From: Rebecca billardiae RCC1528
Taxonomy: Eukaryota; Haptophyta
NCBI GenBank assembly: GCA_965240325.2
Contig: OZ251224.1
Coordinates: forward strand, 1,116,001 to 1,180,000
Length of the DNA stretch: 64,000 nucleotides
Direction: 5' to 3'
Both the position numbers and the translations under genes were made by a program. Below are positions 55,108 through 64,000 of the stretch, one piece after another (position 1 is the first letter of the stretch; each line of letters starts with the position of its first letter). The notes beneath the pieces were generated by a model. The model made no database searches. It was not told the DNA's origin and was given only the letters and a program-made list of their open reading frames with translations.

Positions 55108-56994
55108 ATGTCGAAGGCCACCATCGCCTCGCTTGGTGATCACACTGCAGCTGGGCCGAAGTGTAACGTTTCTGGCTGCGCGGCACCCGTCCGGGCGGCC
55201 GGAGGGCGGCAATCCGCGAATTCGAATTTGACGATGCCTGCTCAACAACGTCCGCAAGCGTACTCGCGGCGACGTCTGCGCGCGCCGCCCGGCGCCGAGT
55301 GGCCGCACTTCGCGCCGCCGCGCGAATGCTTGCGCCTCGTGTGGGCATCCGTGCCCTCTCAGCGGCACGTGCTGTCGGAGCGCCACAATCTACCCGCTCG
55401 AGACCAAACCCAAGGGACGCCGCCGAAGCGGACACCGCCACAGCATCGTCCAGATGTGCAATGGACGGCAGCCTCGGGTTGGGCCGCGAGTGTTTCGCCC
55501 CCGCGACACTCAACCTCGCCACGACACTCACCCTCGCCACGACGCACATCCTCGAGCCCAGCCGCTCGCTCTCCAGCTGCGCCACCGACGGCGCGGACGG
55601 CAACAGGCCGGGCGGGGCAGCCCTCGGCAGGAGCGACCGCCGCGGCTGCGAGCCCAGATCCACGCTCCGGGGCGGTAGGCCCTACGGCGATGACGCCGAC
55701 AGGGCGTGTACAGCCTGCACCAGGCGTGAGACAGGCAGCCGCCGACACGACGTCCGCTGCCACCGTCACGGCCGTGAGCTCGACCACTTCCTCCGCCGCT
55801 GCGCATGTTGCGCACCCGACGGCGCTGACGGCAGCAGCTGCCGGAGGGAGTCCAACCGCTCGCGTCGCGGCTACTGGCCAAGAATCAGCGGCTCCCGGGG
55901 CGCCTCCCGGCAGCGTGGCATCGGATCTCGCACCCACTGCTGCTCCCACGACCGCTCCAGCCGCCACGACACCGGACGCGCGCACTCCTGCGTCGGTCGC
56001 CACCGCCGCCGGGCTTGATGCCGTCCAGACCGCTCCGGACGTCGGAGGCGACGGCGCGGACGCAACGGCCTCCGCCGTCTTGGTCGCTGACTCCGCGACT
56101 GCCGCGGCTGCCCTCGAGCCCGCCAGCCATGCCGAGGGCGTTGCCGCGGCTCGCACCCCGCCGCATGCCGATGCGCTCCGGTTGAGAACGCCGCACGTTG
56201 CCGACGCTGCGTGCGGCAGCAGTCCGTCCGCGGCCGACGCGGGCACGCTGGCCGAGCAGGTGCAGCGCGCGATGGGCGCGTCAGCGGGCGTGCAGGTGGG
56301 CTCGCCAGCGGCGCGGCGTGAGCCGGCGCTGCTCGCTGCGCCCGCGACCACCATCGACGCCCGCGAGCAGCACTTGCAGCGCGAGCGTGTCGCGCAGATG
56401 GTGGGCGGCGCTGTACTGCTCAAGTACCAGCGGGGCGAGGGCATGCTGCGCGCCGCGGGACGGCTCTCGCTCCGCCCGGGGGAGAAGCGCCGAGAGCAGC
56501 GGCTCGTCACGCTCTCGGCGGACCTGAGCGAGCTGCGGTGGGCAAAGCCGAGCGCGAGCGCCGCTGGGGGCAGCGGCGCGGGCGCGAGCAAGCTCCGCCT
56601 CGCAGATGTGCGCGCGGTGCGGTACGGCCACACTGCCGACCTCTTTGCGGCGATGGCAGTCGTGCCGGATGCGGCGGAGCTGTGCTTTGGCGTCGAGACG
56701 GCCAAGCGGACGTACTGCTTCGCCGTGCGCACTGCGTCGCAGGCGGAGACCTGGGTGGTCGGCCTGTCTGCCCTGTGCGGCCTCGAGCCGCTGGGGCGGC
56801 GCGGGCGCTTCCTGTGGAGCCAGCTGCAGCTGCGCGCGCGGCACGAGGCGCAGCACGCGCACAGCTTCGCGGCGCTGCTGCCTCGCATCGCAAACGAGCT
56901 GGATGAGGAGCGGCACTCTGCGCTCACGCGTGGGGGCGAGTCCACCCGAGCCTCGACGCGTGCGCCCAGCGTGAGCGACTTTAGCCTCGACTGA
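55108..56994 (+). CDS. PH-domain protein with long disordered N terminus
   Basis: A 628-aa frame. Residues about 430-555 look like a pleckstrin-homology domain of the kind seen in plant PLC-like and RCC1-linked proteins: GAVLLKYQRGEGMLRAAGRL, then LVTLSADLSELRWAK, LRLADVRAVRYGHTADLF, ELCFGVETAKRTYCFAVRT, and the conserved Trp in AETWVVGLSAL. Residues 1-420 are Ala/Thr/Pro-rich with no domain. The C terminus ends SVSDFSLD. The start is uncertain: 55108 is the first ATG in frame, but later ones are possible. It is divergent from the CNB gene with 86 bp between starts. It may be a membrane-phosphoinositide or protein-binding adaptor. Confidence 0.72.
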   Translation: MSKATIASLGDHTAAGPKCNVSGCAAPVRAAGGRQSANSNLTMPAQQRPQAYSRRRLRAPPGAEWPHFAPPRECLRLVWASVPSQRHVLSERHNLPARDQTQGTPPKRTPPQHRPDVQWTAASGWAASVSPPRHSTSPRHSPSPRRTSSSPAARSPAAPPTARTATGRAGQPSAGATAAAASPDPRSGAVGPTAMTPTGRVQPAPGVRQAAADTTSAATVTAVSSTTSSAAAHVAHPTALTAAAAGGSPTARVAATGQESAAPGAPPGSVASDLAPTAAPTTAPAATTPDARTPASVATAAGLDAVQTAPDVGGDGADATASAVLVADSATAAAALEPASHAEGVAAARTPPHADALRLRTPHVADAACGSSPSAADAGTLAEQVQRAMGASAGVQVGSPAARREPALLAAPATTIDAREQHLQRERVAQMVGGAVLLKYQRGEGMLRAAGRLSLRPGEKRREQRLVTLSADLSELRWAKPSASAAGGSGAGASKLRLADVRAVRYGHTADLFAAMAVVPDAAELCFGVETAKRTYCFAVRTASQAETWVVGLSALCGLEPLGRRGRFLWSQLQLRARHEAQHAHSFAALLPRIANELDEERHSALTRGGESTRASTRAPSVSDFSLD

Positions 56995-57431
56995 GCCGTT
57001 ATTATGTCGTAGTATTCATGACGATTCACATTGTCACTCCGCCGACTCGGAGTCGGACTCGTCAATGAATCATCAATGTAATTGATAATGTAAATATGTT
57101 GACATTGTCAGTCGTCGACTCATCGTGGACTAGCAGCTAGTCCTCCACTCTCCATGATGATTGATGGGGGGCATGGGCCAGTCCGCAGTCGCGCGGGTAA
57201 GACTCAGACTGAGCTGACGACTGTGGACTGGACTAAGCTGTAAGCGCAGTCGTAGATAGTATACGGCAGCGGTCGATTCAGATCGGTCCGTCCGTCCGCC
57301 GTCGGCGCGCCGCCGGCGCAGCTTGGCAACGATCAGGACTTCAGTCCGGCGATGCGATCATCGAGCAGCAGCAACGAACTACTACCACGATGACACTCTT
57401 GTCGGGATTCGGCCACGCGTGCCGTCGCGGC
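56995..57431. other. Convergent spacer
   Basis: AT-rich 3' region between the PH gene and the golgin gene. No gene seen. Confidence 0.45.
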
Positions 57432-59521
57432 TCAACCTGAAGGTGCAGGTGGCACGAGGTTATGCGCTGGCAGCTCGTGGCTGCCGACCGGCATCGGGCC
57501 GTGCGCGTGCAGCCTGTGTGCGTGTTGCAGCCCCCGTCGGCCGCCAGGTGCCATGTGCATGAGCACGACCATGACCCAGAGGTGCAGCAGCAGCACGTAG
57601 CACGCGAAGAAGAGCCGGACGTACGGATGGTGCGACAGGAAGCGGGTTGTCTGGATGCTGCCGCGGTCAATGATGGCGGCCGCCTCGTCAACCACCGTCA
57701 TCACCTTGGCCACGTTCGGCCTGTGCGCCCAGCGGCGCGTGAGCTGCATCTTGGCGGGCGAGTAGGAGCCCACCTCGTCTGCGCGCGGTGCGCCGGGGCG
57801 GCGCGAGGTGCACGAGCGCGCGTGGGCGCGCGCGGGCGATGTGCGCCGCGCGCCTGTCGAGGCCAGCCGCAGCCCGGGCGCCGGCACGCGCGCGCACCGG
57901 CTGCCTCCAAGTCGTAACTGCTGCCGGCGCGCGCCTTGCGCTGATAGCGCTCCGTCGGCGGCTGCTCCGCCATTCGCCTCCGCTGCGCGCGACGGCGCCA
58001 TCGCGCAGGGCCGCGGCGCGCTGCGTGAGCCGCGCCGCGCGCACCGTCGCGCACGCGGCGCACCGCCCGGCGGCGCGCGCGCAGAGGCGCAGGCGCACGT
58101 TTGTCTCCGCCTCGAGCTCGAGCCTGAGCGCGGCGCACTCGGAGCGCAGCTGCTGCACGAGCGTGCTCTGGCTGCTGAGCTCGGCGGCGGTGCGCTCGAG
58201 CTGCGCGCGCAGCTCGCGCTCGCGCTCTGCGCTGGCGGGCTCGCCCGCGCCGCCGCTGCCGGGCTCGCTGTCCGCATCGCGCCGCTGCTGCTGCTCTGCG
58301 CGCGCCGCCTCGAGCTCAGCGCTGAGCGCGCGCACCTGCTCATCGCGCGCGCCCAGCTCGGCGCGCGTCGAGTCGAGCTGCGCGGCGAGCGCGGCGGGAT
58401 CCGGGGCGGATCGAGACGCGGGCGGCATCGAGTCTGCCGCCTCGAGCGCGGCGCGCAGCTCCTTCGCGCTCGCCTCCGCCGCCTCGCGCGCCGCGTTGGC
58501 GCGCGAGGCCTCGGTGAGCGCGCCCGCGAGCTGCGCGGACAGCCTGCTCGCCTCCGCGCCCTTTGCCTCCGCGCTGCGCACGCTCTGGGAGAGCGCCTCG
58601 GAGAGCTCGGCGACGCGCGAGTCGAGCGCGGCCTCGCGCGCGCCGAACTGCCGCTCCCGCTCCGCGCGCGCCGCCTGCAGCGCCGCGAGCTCGCGCTCGG
58701 TCGCGTCCGCCTCGTCCCGCAGCGCGCTGAGGGCGCTCGTGTGCTGGCCGATGGTCTGCCGGAGACGCTCCACCTCCGCGCCAGCGGCCGCGGCGCTCGC
58801 CGCGTGCTCGGCGACGCGCGACTCGAGCGCCTTGACCTCCTCCCCCTGCACGCGCCGCTGGTTATCGTCGCGCCCGGCCTGCTCGCGCACGCTGGCGACG
58901 TGCGCCTCGAGCTCGGCGATCTGCGCCAGCAGCTGCTCCTCGCGGTCGGCGCGCGCGTTGGCCGCGTCGTCGAGCGCGCGCTCGAGGTCGCGCACCTGCA
59001 GGGCGAGGGCCTGCCGGGACATGCCCTCGCGCTGAAGGCGCGCCTGCATCGCCTTGCCGTGCTGCAGCACCACCTGCAGGTCGCGCATCAGCAGCGCCAG
59101 CTGCTCCTGCCGCTGCCCGGGCCCAGTGTCCTCTCCCTGCTCGCCCGCGTGGGCGCGCGGGAGGGAGGTCGCCGGTGTCGCTGACGCCGTCGACCGATCG
59201 CCAGGTCGGATCGGAGTCTTCAAGTACGCACTACCCTCGCCCTCTTCACCCGCCGCGGCGGGGGCCTGCATCGCTGCCATCAGGCTGCCGCCTGTTGGGC
59301 GGGGGTGGGCGGTCGCAAGCGATGAGCCTCATCGTATCGCGTATCGCGTATCGTGCGCGTGGGGGTGGGGCAGGGCGCTGGGCGCCAGTGCGCGCACCGA
59401 GCAGAGAGCTGGCATCGTGGCCTTGCGTGCGCGACTCACTGATCTTCACGCTCGCCCTCTCATCCAGGCTCTCGAGCAGCTTGCTCGTGCGCTGCTCGAG
59501 TTGGCGAACGAGACCCGCCAT
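57432..59521 (-). CDS. Golgin-84-like Golgi coiled-coil membrane protein
   Basis: A 568-aa protein by my splicing. Exons are complement(59440..59521), complement(58099..59291), complement(57898..57982) and complement(57432..57778); introns 148, 116 and 119 bp (GTGAGT, GTGCGC, GTGCGC). The first exon encodes MAGLVRQLEQRTSKLLESLD, like the short amphipathic start of golgin-84. A coiled coil runs from about residue 80 to 425. The end matches the golgin-84/CASP type: AAIIDRGSIQTTRFL, HPYVRLFFACYVLLLHLWVM (tail-anchor helix), then a short lumenal tail. Golgins of this class tether vesicles and organise Golgi stacks. The first exon is inferred from phase and homology. An alternative start at 59280 would omit 30 residues. 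Confidence 0.78.
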
Positions 59522-59672
59522 CTTACCGTGCCGGGCTTGGACGGCCGCCGCGGCGCTCGCTCGCCTTCTTTTCCACCGTTCCATTCCTTTGGTTCCACCT
59601 TTGTTATTTCCCTGGCAGGGTTGATTTCTGCCGGTCGGCTTTGCTGCTCGGGAACCCGCCCTCGGAGCCACC

Positions 59673-60647
59673 TCAGCCGTGCGTTGCCAAGCCGTCAGCG
59701 CGCGCAGCGCCTGCCCCGACCGCGGGGTGGACGCGATGGCTGAAGGCAGGCGGCTCGCATTGCGGCCTCTCGTCTCGCTGCAGCAGCTGCAAGTAGTGCT
59801 TGAGCGTGTGCGCCTCCAGGATGCACTCGCTGCAGGCCGGGGTGCGCGAGTGACGGACGTAGTCGCATTTCTCGCACGCTGGTGGCAGCGGCTGCGCAGC
59901 GCCCCACACGCACGGCTCGCCGACAAAGCCCTCGGCCACGGCGGCGCGGTGCACGGGGTCGGCCGAATATGCTAGAATAAAGGCCGTGTCTGGCGGCATG
60001 CTCTCGATGTGCACGCGCGAGCGCAGCGCAGCAGAGGTGGGCGGCTCAGCGATGGCGACAACTGGCACGGGCTTGTGTTGCGCCTTACCGACGGCAGCCG
60101 CCACCAGCACCGCCAGTCCGGCACCGAGAGAATGCCCCGTGCAGAGCAGATCGGCGTCAGGATACTCCCTCATCACGGTCAGCGTGAATTCCAGCGCCCT
60201 CGCGTAGTAGTCGAGCACGTGCGCCGAGAACTCGTCGCAGAATGGCGGGAGCTCGTGCGCTGCGCGGCCTCGGAAGAGCAAGGCGCCCGCGCACTCATCC
60301 GCCTGGCCCCCCACCGTGGAGTTATCCAAGTCGGTGCCGCGGAAAGCGACGAGTACGCGCTGGGTACGCTCGTCGACGAACACGAGCGCTCTCATCCCTC
60401 CCGTCCGTGGATCGTGCTTCAGAGCCGAGCGCGTGAAGCCCTCCACTGTCGCATTGAGATCCTCAGGCTTGTAGTAGGAGGAGCCCTCCGTGCTGGTGTA
60501 AGTCAGCCGCGCGGCGGTGGCCATCGGCGCGGCGAGCTTGCGGAACTCGCCTGCGTCGCACGACCGGATGCGCGCGATCGACTCCCACCCACTTCCTGCC
60601 ACACTCAGCAACGTGAGCACAGCTGGCGCGAACGATGAGGCCGCCAT
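59673..60647 (-). CDS. Class 3 (alpha/beta-hydrolase) lipase
   Basis: A 324-aa single-exon protein of the fungal/plant lipase_3 family, which cleaves acylglycerols. The nucleophile elbow is GHSLGAGLAV at about residues 168-177. Earlier in the protein, VLVAFRGTDLDN is the usual oxyanion-hole region. FILAYSADPVHR (about 222-233) holds a likely catalytic Asp. The terminal Cys-rich segment CEKCDYVRH...CSECILEAHTLKHYL contains candidate catalytic His residues. The start at 60647 gives a hydrophobic stretch (MAASSFAPAVLTLLSVAGSG) that looks like a signal peptide; upstream in-frame codons add only Arg/Pro-rich sequence. Head to head with the D27-like gene. Confidence 0.85.
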   Translation of the reverse strand: MAASSFAPAVLTLLSVAGSGWESIARIRSCDAGEFRKLAAPMATAARLTYTSTEGSSYYKPEDLNATVEGFTRSALKHDPRTGGMRALVFVDERTQRVLVAFRGTDLDNSTVGGQADECAGALLFRGRAAHELPPFCDEFSAHVLDYYARALEFTLTVMREYPDADLLCTGHSLGAGLAVLVAAAVGKAQHKPVPVVAIAEPPTSAALRSRVHIESMPPDTAFILAYSADPVHRAAVAEGFVGEPCVWGAAQPLPPACEKCDYVRHSRTPACSECILEAHTLKHYLQLLQRDERPQCEPPAFSHRVHPAVGAGAARADGLATHG

Positions 60648-60739
60648 CGTAGCTCGGGCCCGCACGCGCCGGACCGCGCGGCTTGGCGGGGGCGCGCGGA
60701 GCAACCGGGGTGTCCAGTGACTTCGTTCGAGACCGCGCG

Positions 60740-61642
60740 ATGCGCGCGGTCCTTCCCTTCGTGCTGGCGTTCGCGCGGGGCGCAGGGCGCTACCCAGCGG
60801 CTTATTCGGCCCACGTCTGCCCTTCGGCATTGCCTGCACGCGTACCTGCACGGGGCCGCGCCGTGTGCTCGGCCGTGGCCGTGCCCACGAACGCCACCGC
60901 GCCCGAGCCCCTGGAGGAGACGGCCTTTATGCTCCTTATGACTGCCGCCTTCCGCGTGGCCATGGGCTCGATGGCAGGGTGGCAATCCCCGCGCCCATTC
61001 TTCGGCGCTGAGTCGGGGGAGTCGTACCGCGGACTGGTCGACGTCAGCAAGCGCCTCTTCTCCGAGACCACCGAGGAGACATCGGAGCTCGTGATGGGCG
61101 TGCTGCGCCAGTTCCCAGTGCAGCCGCAGCTGCTGCAAAACAATCGCGTGAGCTGCGAGCTGCTCGGGGCACTGACGCCCGTTCTCTTCCCATTCCTCGT
61201 CGGCAGGTGCACGACCGAGGCGTGGGAGCACTCGTCGGGGCGAATGTGGAAGTCACGCGTGGTGATTGAGAAGTGCAGGTTCCTCGAGACTGCTGAGTGC
61301 AAGGGCATGTGCGTTGGGCTGTGCAAGCATCCCACAGAGCGCTTTTTCACGGAGGAGCTCGGGCTCCCGCTGAGTATGGTGCCAAACTTCGAGAATGGCT
61401 CGTGCGTGATGACCTGGGGCGAGTCCCCGCGCGCCGACGACATGGACGAACAGGACATGTCTTGCCTCGATGAGTGCAGCATGCCCCGCGCGGTGCGTGG
61501 GAGGGGCGGCAGGGGAGGCGCGTGCGGGATCGCGGAGCGGGCGAACGTCGCTGCGTACGCCGTGGACACTGCTACTCAGCCAGGGGACCCCCCACTGGTC
61601 GGCCCCGTCTCGTCGAACCCTGCTCCGGGCGGCATTCTGTGA
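60740..61642 (+). CDS. D27-like (DUF4033) carotenoid isomerase-like protein, probably plastid
   Basis: A 300-aa protein of the DWARF27/DUF4033 family. In plants D27 isomerises all-trans-beta-carotene at the 9 position. The conserved C-terminal part is clear: VVIEKCRFLETAECKGMCVG, LCKHPTERFFTEELGLPLSM, PNFENGSCVMTWGE, and a CLDEC motif. These cysteines and acids match the family pattern. The N terminus (MRAVLPFVLAFARGAGRYPA) is hydrophobic then basic, as for a plastid presequence. I chose the ATG at 60740; an in-frame ATG at 60683 would lie 36 bp from the lipase start codon. The last 60 residues after the CLDEC motif are Gly/Arg-rich and may be read-through of an intron. Seeing the gene does not show strigolactone synthesis. 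Confidence 0.85.
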   Translation: MRAVLPFVLAFARGAGRYPAAYSAHVCPSALPARVPARGRAVCSAVAVPTNATAPEPLEETAFMLLMTAAFRVAMGSMAGWQSPRPFFGAESGESYRGLVDVSKRLFSETTEETSELVMGVLRQFPVQPQLLQNNRVSCELLGALTPVLFPFLVGRCTTEAWEHSSGRMWKSRVVIEKCRFLETAECKGMCVGLCKHPTERFFTEELGLPLSMVPNFENGSCVMTWGESPRADDMDEQDMSCLDECSMPRAVRGRGGRGGACGIAERANVAAYAVDTATQPGDPPLVGPVSSNPAPGGIL

Positions 61643-62638
61643 GCAGGGACTCCGAAGGATGGCTCATCATGCTTCCGTGGCAACCTGCGCTCCGTGACCG
61701 TAAGTCACAGAGTCAGACGAGACTCATCATGACGATGAATGCTGACTCTGACATCCGCGAAGACATAACCATACATAACGTCGCGCAGCTTGACACAGCC
61801 AGCAGGCGGTAGACGGGTAGTAGCAGGCGCATATATATATATATAGCCGCCGTATATTGCACTGAGACTACTTGCAGCTCGGCCTCGTCGCGGATCGTCC
61901 CGGATCTAAAATGCCTCCGCCTCAGGACTGGTATAAGTAATCGAGTCACCGCGGCGCAGCATAGATTACAGACAAACGACAGCAGATCCGGCGAGTACGT
62001 CACCGTAGTACCGGAATTCCGACACGATGTCATCGCTTCACGTCATCGACGACTCAACGATACTGTATGAATGGTGCGCTGCTTGCCTCCGCAGGCGAGC
62101 AGCGCGCAGTTTACGCCGGGCATGTGGACCTGCTGCCCACCCTTTGACATCAGATTCCAGTTCTTCCCTTCGGCTGGGGCTCGATCAGTCGACGCGGCGT
62201 CGCTCACAGCGCAGGCAGGTGTTTGGCGCGGCTGCACTCTCTAGGTGGCTGGGATACAACATCCAGGTGCAGCACCCTCCCCGTGTGGTGTCAGAGCGCG
62301 CGCTCGAGCGCGTGCCTCCGAGCGCGGGGCGGCCGCTTGCTGCAATGGCCGCCTCGACGAGATGCGGCAACGCGCCCCTCACCTGCCTGCGCCGGTCTGT
62401 TTTGTGGCGGTGTCTTTGTGCAGCACTTGTTGGATGTCATCAACCACGCCTCGCGTCATCCAAGTCTGCATCACGTTTTTTCGTTGTAGGACTACTATAG
62501 CTACTATAACTAGCAGGACTTCTGACGACATATATTGTCATCATCAGCATCAGACTCAGCTAGGGGACCGTGTCAGGAGCGATCTTCGCGCGTGATCGTG
62601 GCTGATGATGAGCTCAGAATGCGTTCATCATCAATTCA
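61643..62638. other. Gene-free spacer with repeat D
   Basis: AT-rich up to about 62040, with a TA run near 61831, then the dispersed repeat copy. No gene. Confidence 0.5.
62265..62475. repeat. Dispersed repeat D, diverged long copy
   Basis: The first 135 bp match 8772-8906 nearly exactly (AGCACCCTCCCCGTGTGGTG, then GGGGCGGCCGCTTGCTGCAA). From about 62423 it diverges with small insertions (GTTGGATGTCATCAACCACG) and loses the TAGTAAACTG end. Confidence 0.75.
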
Positions 62639-64000
62639 TCACCCCTGCGGCGGCGAGCAAACGAGACGGCGACTCGGGTGCAATGGCGCGCCCGGTGCAT
62701 CACGCGATGCCGCGGTAGTGCGAGCCACCGAGGCCGATGCACTCGAGCTGAGATCGGCCACGGGCACAATCGTCGGCCGCCCATGCGCACACTGGAATGG
62801 AAACTTGGTCGCACCGAGCGCGGTAAGCAAGTCCAAGCACTGCTGCCGAGTGAGTGCGGTGCCGAACATGATGGCGCTGCGGCACGCCTTGGAGATGACC
62901 GCGCGCAGCACTGCTCGTGGCGGTGCCTGCGCGCCGCCTCCCATCTCATCGAGCAGCGTCACGTACTCGAGCAGTGCGCGCGATCGCAGCGTGTGAGAGC
63001 ACACGACGGGAGCCTGGACCATCCACACCTCTGGCGCGGCCGCTCCACTCATGCGCACCTGCCAGCCCCAGCTGTGCACTTCGCGCGTGTGGTGCCGCAG
63101 GAGCGCCACCTCGTGCGCCGACGGCCGCATGCGCTCGGGCGGATCGAGGCGCACCGTCTCGATGTGCGCGGGCGCGCCGTCCGGCTGCACGTGCAGCTCG
63201 AGCAGCGCCTCGAGCTGCACGCGCTCGTCGGCGGCATGCTGGTCGATCAAGGCGAGCGTCGGGCCGATCCGGACGGCGAGCCACTTGCGATCGACCTGCC
63301 CCACCAGCCGCGCCTCGTACAGCATGCGCTTTGTGATGGTCATCGTGCCGTCCGAAGGGTCGGACGTCCCGGCGTGCAGAGGCTGCGCGGGCGTGGGCGG
63401 CTCGGGCGCGCGCGCACGGCTGCGGTCTGCTTCGGCCATGCCGACCGGCAGGCTGTCAAACATGCTGTTCTGCTCTCCCCCTCGGAGAGCCGAAGCGTCG
63501 GCGAGCACGGCCTTGAGCTCTGGCGCCGAGTCCAGAGTGCGACGCTTCCGCCGATCTGGCTGCGCCGTCGGCTCTGCGGCGAGGGCGACGACGGATTCGA
63601 GAGCAGGCCGCAGCGTCCACTCTGGCGCATGCGCGCGCGCCACATCGCTCGCCGCGTCGTCACCCGGGCGCTCGCGGTGTGCCTCGAACGACGGGTTGGC
63701 CGAGGCGCGGTCGCGCTGCTCATCGAGCCAGCTCCGAGCGCGCTTCGCGCCCGTGAGCCCTGGCGAAGGACGAGCCGCGACCCGCGGCCTCTCGACGAGT
63801 GGCGCCCTGGGAGGCGCCGCGGGCGAGTGCGGCACACCGGCGGGCGACTGCGTCAAGTCGCGTCCCGGCGTGCGTGCGAGCTCGCCGCGCGCGAGCTCGT
63901 CATCCACCGAGTACCCACGGATGTTCAGCTCCTGCGCGCCACGCGGGGGCGCGCCGCGCCATTCCGACCACGTGGGCTCGGGCGTGATCGGCGCATCCGC
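62639..64000 (-). CDS. MLH3: MLH3-type MutL homologue, 3' part (runs off the window)
   Basis: DNA mismatch-repair MutL protein; the frame is open to the window edge, so the N-terminal ATPase and part of the linker lie beyond position 64000. The endonuclease motif DQHAADERVQLE (about 63210-63247) is intact. The dimerisation-domain end ACRSAIMFGTALTRQQCLDL, then FPFQCAHGRPTIVPV, is the MLH3/PMS-type zinc/endonuclease signature; the DQHAADERV form and the CAHGRP ending favour MLH3 over PMS1/PMS2. MLH3 pairs with MLH1 in mismatch repair and meiotic crossover resolution. The linker (63400-63900) is low-complexity. No internal intron was needed in the visible part. Confidence 0.85.
   Translation of the reverse strand, partial: ADAPITPEPTWSEWRGAPPRGAQELNIRGYSVDDELARGELARTPGRDLTQSPAGVPHSPAAPPRAPLVERPRVAARPSPGLTGAKRARSWLDEQRDRASANPSFEAHRERPGDDAASDVARAHAPEWTLRPALESVVALAAEPTAQPDRRKRRTLDSAPELKAVLADASALRGGEQNSMFDSLPVGMAEADRSRARAPEPPTPAQPLHAGTSDPSDGTMTITKRMLYEARLVGQVDRKWLAVRIGPTLALIDQHAADERVQLEALLELHVQPDGAPAHIETVRLDPPERMRPSAHEVALLRHHTREVHSWGWQVRMSGAAAPEVWMVQAPVVCSHTLRSRALLEYVTLLDEMGGGAQAPPRAVLRAVISKACRSAIMFGTALTRQQCLDLLTALGATKFPFQCAHGRPTIVPVADLSSSASASVARTTAASRDAPGAPLHPSRRLVCSPPQG

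Noticed and set aside
55359-57065. 568-codon minus-strand frame across the PH gene
   Set aside because: Shadow of the PH-domain gene; low complexity and no motifs, while the + frame has a PH domain.

Overview
The window looks like nuclear DNA from a flagellated, photosynthetic eukaryotic microalga. The coding DNA is very GC-rich, with almost every third codon position G or C. The genes carry short GT-AG introns. One gene encodes the intraflagellar-transport dynein heavy chain and another an outer-arm docking-complex-like coiled-coil protein, so the cell has cilia. Three proteins (dihydrodipicolinate synthase, a DUF3727 protein and a D27-like carotenoid isomerase) begin with hydrophobic signal-like stretches before plastid-type mature domains, which suggests a plastid reached through the secretory route. 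A haptophyte fits best. That is an inference; no marker in the window proves it.

Layout. Positions 1-2.7 kb are GC-rich minisatellites with no convincing gene, followed by a PrimPol/UL52-type primase-like reading frame (2.7-4.5 kb) bracketed by inverted copies of the same minisatellite. At 5.1-7.7 kb lie dapA and a divergent coiled-coil gene. From 7.7 to 20.5 kb the sequence is mostly repeats and mobile elements. These include two roughly 1-kb foldback elements with target-site duplications, a dispersed repeat family with a common end, MITE-like palindromes and tandem duplications. Only a GARP/Myb-type regulator and a uS2m-like mitochondrial ribosomal protein sit in that stretch. From 20.6 to 34 kb genes are dense: Gfo/Idh/MocA oxidoreductase, CRAL-TRIO protein, GDA1/CD39 nucleotidase, DUF3727 protein, COP9 subunit 4, ANTH protein and an ODA-docking-like coiled coil. 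From 33.8 to 47.1 kb is one huge gene, the dynein-2 heavy chain (4,332 aa by my splicing). From 47.5 to 50 kb there is a USP-like frame and tandem repeats. From 50 to 64 kb come a cyclic-nucleotide-binding/cold-shock-like fusion, a PH-domain protein, a golgin-84-like protein, a class 3 lipase, the D27-like protein, and the 3' part of an MLH3-type mismatch-repair gene that runs off the end.

Themes. Six pairs of genes are arranged head to head with about 90-270 bp between start codons. The pair of ciliary genes at 31.6-47.1 kb is the most suggestive of co-regulation. I could place 17 introns. Fourteen of them start GTGCG rather than GTRAG, and most end in CGCAG or a close variant. Splice junctions were placed by reading frame, family homology and GT/AG only; there is no transcript evidence here.
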